Assembly (NCBI RefSeq): GCF_004354915.1
Contig: NZ_SMSI01000001.1
Span: 248,001-312,000 of the forward strand
DNA: 64,000 nt
Direction: 5' to 3'
From: Pseudohoeflea suaedae
GTDB lineage: Bacteria > Pseudomonadota > Alphaproteobacteria > Rhizobiales > Rhizobiaceae
The first letter of the stretch is position 1, and every line of letters starts with the position of its first letter. Under the pieces are notes generated by a model that worked only from the letters and a program-made list of their open reading frames with translations, made no database searches and was not told the DNA's origin. Position numbers and translations under genes: made by a program. Positions 59,417 through 64,000 of this stretch are shown here, one piece after another.

Positions 59417-60817
59417 ATGGCTCAATCCCCCGATTACAAGGTCGCTGATATCGGTCTCGCCGATTACGGCCGCAAGGAAATCGTCATCGCCGAAACCGAA
59501 ATGCCGGGCCTGATGGCCAGCCGCGCCGAGTTCGGCGAGAGCCAGCCGCTCAAGGGCGCCCGCATTTCCGGCTCGCTGCACATGACCATCCAGACCGCCG
59601 TGCTGATCGAGACGCTGGTCGCTCTCGGCGCCGAGGTCCGCTGGGCTTCCTGCAACATCTTCTCGACCCAGGACCATGCCGCCGCGGCCATCGCCAAGGC
59701 CGGTATCCCGGTCTATGCGGTCAAGGGCGAGACGCTCGAGGAGTACTGGACCTATACCGACCAGATCTTCCAGTGGACCGATGGCGGCGTCTCCAACATG
59801 ATCCTCGATGATGGCGGCGACGCCACCATGTATATCCTGCTGGGCGCCCGTGCCGAAGCCGGTGAGGACGTGCTCTCCAACCCCGGTTCGGAAGAAGAGG
59901 AAGTTCTCTTCGCCCAGATCAAGAAGCGCCTGGAAGCCTCCCCCGGCTGGTTCACGAAGCAGCGCGCCGCCATCCGCGGCGTGACCGAGGAAACCACCAC
60001 CGGCGTGAACCGCCTCTACCAATTGCAGCAGAAGGGCCTGCTGCCTTTCCCGGCCATCAACGTCAACGACTCCGTCACCAAGTCGAAATTCGACAACAAG
60101 TACGGCTGCAAGGAATCGCTGGTCGACGGCATTCGCCGCGCGACCGACGTGATGATGGCCGGCAAGGTCGCCGTTGTCTGCGGTTACGGCGATGTGGGCA
60201 AGGGCTCGGCCGCTTCGCTTTCGGGCGCAGGCGCCCGCGTCAAGGTCACCGAAGCCGATCCCATCTGCGCACTTCAGGCGGCCATGGACGGCTATGAAGT
60301 GGTTCTGCTCGAGGATGTGGTGAAGACCGCCGATATCTTCATCACCACCACCGGCAACAAGGACATCATCCGTCTCGACCACATGCGCGAGATGAAGGAC
60401 ATGGCCATCGTCGGCAATATCGGTCACTTCGACAACGAGATCCAGGTGACCTCGCTGCGCAACTACAAGTGGGACAACATCAAGCCGCAGGTCGACATGA
60501 TCGAGTTCCCGGACGGCAAGCGCCTGATCCTGCTTTCTGAAGGCCGCCTGCTGAACCTCGGCAACGCCACCGGTCACCCGTCCTTCGTCATGAGCGCCTC
60601 GTTCACCAATCAGGTGCTCGGCCAGATCGAGCTTTTCACCAAACACGGCGAATACGACAACAAGGTCTTCGTGCTGCCCAAGCACCTCGACGAGCATGTC
60701 GCCCGGCTCCATCTCGACAAGCTGGGAGTCAGGCTGACCGAGCTTTCCGAAGAGCAGGCCGCCTATATCGGCGTGAAGCCGGAAGGTCCCTACAAGCCGG
60801 AACACTACCGCTATTAA
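59417..60817 (+). CDS. ahcY: S-adenosylhomocysteine hydrolase
   Basis: AhcY splits S-adenosylhomocysteine into adenosine and homocysteine, clearing the product inhibitor of methyltransferases. The 466-residue protein has the substrate domain ([57 protein letters not shown]), the NAD site [35 protein letters not shown] near 255, and the C-terminal KPEHYRY that contacts NAD in the neighbouring subunit. The alphaproteobacterial insert near 150-190 is present. ATG 59417 has GGAG about six bases upstream. The methyl-heavy DNA (CcrM) and rRNA methyltransferases here all rely on this enzyme. Confidence 0.98.
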   Translation: MAQSPDYKVADIGLADYGRKEIVIAETEMPGLMASRAEFGESQPLKGARISGSLHMTIQTAVLIETLVALGAEVRWASCNIFSTQDHAAAAIAKAGIPVYAVKGETLEEYWTYTDQIFQWTDGGVSNMILDDGGDATMYILLGARAEAGEDVLSNPGSEEEEVLFAQIKKRLEASPGWFTKQRAAIRGVTEETTTGVNRLYQLQQKGLLPFPAINVNDSVTKSKFDNKYGCKESLVDGIRRATDVMMAGKVAVVCGYGDVGKGSAASLSGAGARVKVTEADPICALQAAMDGYEVVLLEDVVKTADIFITTTGNKDIIRLDHMREMKDMAIVGNIGHFDNEIQVTSLRNYKWDNIKPQVDMIEFPDGKRLILLSEGRLLNLGNATGHPSFVMSASFTNQVLGQIELFTKHGEYDNKVFVLPKHLDEHVARLHLDKLGVRLTELSEEQAAYIGVKPEGPYKPEHYRY

Positions 60818-60847
60818 CCAATAGTTCATAACCTACTACATCTTGTG

Positions 60848-60883
60848 TGCGCGCTCTTGACAAAAGGGCGCGCATCTCTTTTT
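60848..60883 (+). terminator. Intrinsic terminator of ahcY
   Basis: Arms TGCGCGCTCTT and AAAGGGCGCGCA fold into a GC-rich hairpin that is followed by TCTCTTTTT, 30 bases after the ahcY stop. The rest of the 197-base gap to divL shows no gene. Confidence 0.85.
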
Positions 60884-61014
60884 GGCACACTTGGTCTTCA
60901 CCGTGATTCGACAAACCGGTATGTTTTTGAGGCGATGATTCGCGCGGGATTGGACGCGGCCCTCATGAACATGACCGGGCCGACGCGCGCATCGCCCGGC
61001 AGGGGACCAAATCG

Positions 61015-63534
61015 ATGACGGCTAAATTGCAGTCGGGCGGGACAGATGACCAGGCGCCCGGCCACGCCGGGGATTCGGTGCGGCTGAAACGGTTGCGCAG
61101 CTGGCTTGCGGCCGGCATCGCCTTGCCCGCCGTCTTCCCCGCGCCCGCACGTGCCGCCGAGGACGTCGCCAAGCTTTCGCTCTCCACGCTCGACGTCGTG
61201 AATTTCGCGATGGTCATCGGGGCGGTTTCCGCCGCCATGATCTCGGCGATCTGGCTGATCAGGGAACGCGGCCGCACCGATGCGGAAAACCGGGAGCTGC
61301 GGGCCTCGCTCGCCGATGCGAATGCCCGTGCTGCGCGCTACCAGTCCCTCATCATCGATCGCAATCGCCGCATCATCATCTGGGAAGGCGTGGGCGTGCC
61401 CGCCGAAATCCTGGGCACGCTGCCGCCGGAAATCGGCGCGCCCGACGAGGTCGAGGGGTTTCTCGCCTATTCCGGCTGGTTGAGCCCGACATCGGCGCGG
61501 GCGCTCGAAAGCGCTTCCGAAAAACTCCGGTCGAATGCCCAGAGCTTCGATATCACGCTGGAAACCAATACCGGTCAGGTCCTGGAAGCCCAGGGCCGTG
61601 TGGCCGGCGGCCGGGCCTTTATCCGTCTTGTGGCATTGTCCAACCTGCGCGCCGAGCTGGCGGAGTTGCGCACCGAACGCGACCGTCTGCTCGTCTCCGT
61701 CGATCTTCTCCAGAACATGCTCGACATCATCGACATGCCGGTCTGGCTGCGCGATGCCGATGGCCAGCTGCGCTGGGTCAACGAGGCCTATGCCGAGGCC
61801 GTAGAGGGCGAAAGCCGCCAGGACGCCATCGATCGCAAGCTCGAGCTTCTGGGGTCCGCCACCCGCGAACGCATCCGCATGTCGGTCACGCCGGAGCGGC
61901 CTTTCCTCGAAAAGGTCTCGACCGTCGTACGTGGCCATCGCCGCTTTCTCGAGGTCGCCGACGTCAAGACGGCCGCCGGGCAGGCGGGACTGGCCCTCGA
62001 CGTGTCGGAGATCGAGGATGTGCGCGAGGAACTCAAGCGCACGCTCGGCAGTCATTCGGACATGCTCGACCAGCTTGCGACCCCGGTGGCGATCTTCGAC
62101 CGCGAGCAGCGCCTGCAGTTCTTCAACCAGGCCTTCCTCAAGCTCTGGGATCTCGATACCGCCTATCTCGAACGCCGCCCCGACAATGGCGAACTGCTCG
62201 AAAAGCTGCGCAGTCTCGGAAAGCTGCCGGAGCCCCATTCCTGGCGCGACTGGAAGGAACAGGTGCTCTCGGTCTATCGCTCAGTCGATACCGAGCCGCA
62301 GCTCTGGCACCTGCCGGATGGCCAGACGCTCAACGTCATTGCCAATGCCCATCCGCTGGGCGGGGCCACCTGGATTTTCGAGAACCTGACCGAACAGGTC
62401 GATCTCGAGGCGCGCTACAACACGCTGGTCCGTGTGCAGGGCGAAACCATCGACCATCTGACCGAGGGCGTCAGCGTTTTCGGTCCCGACGGCAAGATCA
62501 AGCTGTCCAACACCGCCTTCCGCTCGCTCTGGGGGCTCACCGAGGCTGAAACCAGGCCAGGCACCCATATCCGCGAGATCGCCAATCTCTGCCAGGCCTC
62601 GCACGACAAGGCCGATGGCTGGCCGCTTCTCACCTCAGCGATCACCGGTTTCGACGAGGATCGCAGCACCCGCGAAGGGCGGCTTGAGCTCAATACGGGG
62701 CTGATCCTCGATTACGCCGTCGTGCCGCTGCCCAACGCGCAGACGATGATCGCTTTCGTCAACGTGACCGATTCCGTCGGTGCGGAGCGGATGCTGACCG
62801 AGAAGAACGAAGCGCTGCGCAAGGCCGATGCGCTGAAGAACGATTTCGTCCAGCACGTATCCTACGAACTGCGCTCGCCGCTCACCAACATCATCGGCTT
62901 CGCCGACCTGCTCTCCACGCCGACGATCGGCGAACTCAACGACCGCCAGCGCGAATATGTCGAGCATATCGCGGCGTCCTCTTCCGTGCTTCTGACCATC
63001 GTCAACGACATCCTCGATCTTGCCACGGTCGATGCCGGCATCATGAAGCTCGACCTCGATCACGTGGAGATACCCGAGCTTCTCGAGGAAGCCCGCGAGC
63101 AGATCAACAGCCGCCTCAAGGAGAGCAGCCTTCAGATCGTCATCCGCGACGAACAGGCGCCGGAATCCATGGTCGGCGACCATCAGCGGCTCAAGCAGAT
63201 TCTCTTCAAATTGATGATGAATGCCGCGAATTTCGCGCCCGAAGGCTCGGTCATCGAGCTCGAATGCGCCCGCGAGGACGGCGAAGTCGTCTTCCGCGTC
63301 TCGGACAACGGCCCCGGCGTGCCCGAGGACATGCGCGAAACCCTCTTCTCGCGCTTTTCCACCGGCTCGCAGTCGGGGCGCAAGCGGGGCGCGGGCCTCG
63401 GCCTGTCGATTGTGGAGAGTTTCGTCGGCCTGCACCACGGCACCGTCATGATCGAGAACCGGGTAAAGGGCGGCGCAACCGTTACCTGCCGGTTTCCTCT
63501 CAATCCGCAAGTAAGCCGTGACGCGGCTGAATAG
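61015..63534 (+). CDS. divL: Cell-fate pseudokinase DivL
   Basis: DivL is a membrane-associated, histidine-kinase-like protein that controls CckA and thereby CtrA. The 839-residue protein has an N-terminal export-like helix plus membrane helix (AMVIGAVSAAMISAIWLI), several PAS-type domains (about 95-560), then a kinase-like domain. The key feature is Y617 at the position of the phosphoacceptor histidine: QHVSYELRSPLTNIIGF, where active kinases have SHELR. The HATPase domain is complete (NAANFAPEGSVIELE, VSDNGPGVPED, RGAGLGLSIVESFVG). This Tyr-for-His change and the position next to ahcY and tsaE match Caulobacter and Sinorhizobium divL. RBS AGGGGA precedes the ATG. Confidence 0.88.
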   Translation: MTAKLQSGGTDDQAPGHAGDSVRLKRLRSWLAAGIALPAVFPAPARAAEDVAKLSLSTLDVVNFAMVIGAVSAAMISAIWLIRERGRTDAENRELRASLADANARAARYQSLIIDRNRRIIIWEGVGVPAEILGTLPPEIGAPDEVEGFLAYSGWLSPTSARALESASEKLRSNAQSFDITLETNTGQVLEAQGRVAGGRAFIRLVALSNLRAELAELRTERDRLLVSVDLLQNMLDIIDMPVWLRDADGQLRWVNEAYAEAVEGESRQDAIDRKLELLGSATRERIRMSVTPERPFLEKVSTVVRGHRRFLEVADVKTAAGQAGLALDVSEIEDVREELKRTLGSHSDMLDQLATPVAIFDREQRLQFFNQAFLKLWDLDTAYLERRPDNGELLEKLRSLGKLPEPHSWRDWKEQVLSVYRSVDTEPQLWHLPDGQTLNVIANAHPLGGATWIFENLTEQVDLEARYNTLVRVQGETIDHLTEGVSVFGPDGKIKLSNTAFRSLWGLTEAETRPGTHIREIANLCQASHDKADGWPLLTSAITGFDEDRSTREGRLELNTGLILDYAVVPLPNAQTMIAFVNVTDSVGAERMLTEKNEALRKADALKNDFVQHVSYELRSPLTNIIGFADLLSTPTIGELNDRQREYVEHIAASSSVLLTIVNDILDLATVDAGIMKLDLDHVEIPELLEEAREQINSRLKESSLQIVIRDEQAPESMVGDHQRLKQILFKLMMNAANFAPEGSVIELECAREDGEVVFRVSDNGPGVPEDMRETLFSRFSTGSQSGRKRGAGLGLSIVESFVGLHHGTVMIENRVKGGATVTCRFPLNPQVSRDAAE

Positions 63535-63544
63535 TCCCGGGCGC

Positions 63545-64000
63545 ATGTCTGAATATCGCACCGTCATCCATCTCCCCGACGAGGCTGCCACGCTCCGCCT
63601 TGCCGAAGATATCGCGCTGGCCCTGGCTCCCGGCGATTGCCTGGCGCTTTCGGGTGACCTGGGCGCCGGCAAATCGACGCTGGCGCGCGGCATTATCCGT
63701 GCGATTGCAGGTGACGATCGGCTGGAAGTGCCGAGCCCCACCTTCACGCTGGTCCAGAGTTACGATCTGCGGGTGCCGGTCAGCCATTTCGACCTCTATC
63801 GTCTGGGATCGGCCGACGAGCTTGACGAGCTCGGCCTCGACGAGATCCTGGAAACCGGTGCCGCCCTTGTCGAATGGCCCGAGCGCGCCGAGGGCACCCT
63901 GCCGGGTGACGCGATTTCACTGTTTCTGACAGGCGGAGACGAGGGCCGGGATATCGAGATCTCGGGCACGGGGCCCTTTCTCGAACGTTTCATCCGATCC
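63545..64000 (+). CDS. tsaE: TsaE, tRNA threonylcarbamoyladenosine ATPase (start; cut by window edge, probable phosphotransferase fusion)
   Basis: TsaE is the P-loop ATPase needed, with TsaB, TsaC and TsaD, to make t6A37 in tRNA. The visible 152 residues have Walker A SGDLGAGKSTLARG near 40, PSPTFTLVQSYD near 68, HFDLYRLGSADELDELGLDEIL near 84 (switch region) and LVEWPERAE near 112. After the TsaE core the frame continues (DIEISGTGPFLERFIRS) to the window end without a stop. In Rhizobiales TsaE is commonly fused to an AmgK-like sugar kinase domain, and this tail fits the linker. The second domain lies outside the window. It begins ten bases after the divL stop. Confidence 0.9.
   Translation, partial: MSEYRTVIHLPDEAATLRLAEDIALALAPGDCLALSGDLGAGKSTLARGIIRAIAGDDRLEVPSPTFTLVQSYDLRVPVSHFDLYRLGSADELDELGLDEILETGAALVEWPERAEGTLPGDAISLFLTGGDEGRDIEISGTGPFLERFIRS

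Overview
The window looks like a chromosomal origin region of a GC-rich alphaproteobacterium of the order Hyphomicrobiales (Rhizobiales), probably near Rhizobiaceae or Aurantimonadaceae. The evidence is the ChvG/ChvI pair, a TrcR-type (DUF1013) regulator, DivL with the histidine replaced by tyrosine, a compact HPr kinase, TimA, the order rho-mnmE-mnmG-rsmG-parA-parB, and hemE facing ppsR across a non-coding gap. Genus cannot be read from the sequence alone. Almost everything is core chromosome. No tRNA, rRNA, CRISPR array, transposase or integrase was seen.

Left arm (1-31.9 kb). The 3' part of imuB and dnaE2 form the SOS mutagenesis cassette. Next, on the minus strand, come purH, a heparinase-family gene, rsmB and htpX. 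Small plus-strand genes follow (an SDHAF4-like factor, a YHYH peptide, an excalibur-domain peptide), then a 21-codon minus-strand ORF with an extraordinary Shine-Dalgarno sequence. Then come acs, trcR, an SDR gene, prpE, yggS and the leuS-lptE-holA operon. The origin-proximal block parB, parA, rsmG, mnmG, mnmE, rho, hemJ, hemE is all on the minus strand. Three strong parS sites lie in and beside rsmG, mnmG and mnmE, with two weaker copies further left.

Origin (about 31.95-32.33 kb). The hemE-ppsR gap is the position of Caulobacter Cori. It holds DnaA-box-like sequences, an AT-rich inverted repeat and nine GANTC (CcrM) sites in about 260 bp. Genes flanking it diverge from it.

Right arm (32.3-64 kb). 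ppsR, maf, aroE, coaE and dnaQ run away from the origin, followed by secB, fxsA, timA, mltA, an Smr gene, an XRE regulator, a DUF1402 gene and hslVU. The histidine cluster hisB-DUF2628-hisH-hisA-hisF-hisE-coaA is interrupted between hisA and hisF. The insertion is lower in GC and carries a reversed DUF3800 gene, a near-consensus promoter running into a terminator (a candidate RNA of about 55 nt), and a diverged second copy of the hisF 5' end. Further right are a GT87 membrane protein, alkB, a BON-LysM protein, arfB, an unrecognised membrane gene, pckA, chvI-chvG-hprK-EIIA-HPr, ahcY, divL and the start of tsaE.

Functionally the window joins replication control (oriC, ParABS, HolA, DnaQ), cell-cycle control (TrcR, DivL, CcrM sites), envelope signalling (ChvGI plus the HprK/HPr regulatory phosphotransferase system) and core metabolism. 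The least explained parts are the insertion in the his cluster and the micro-ORF at 11.9 kb.
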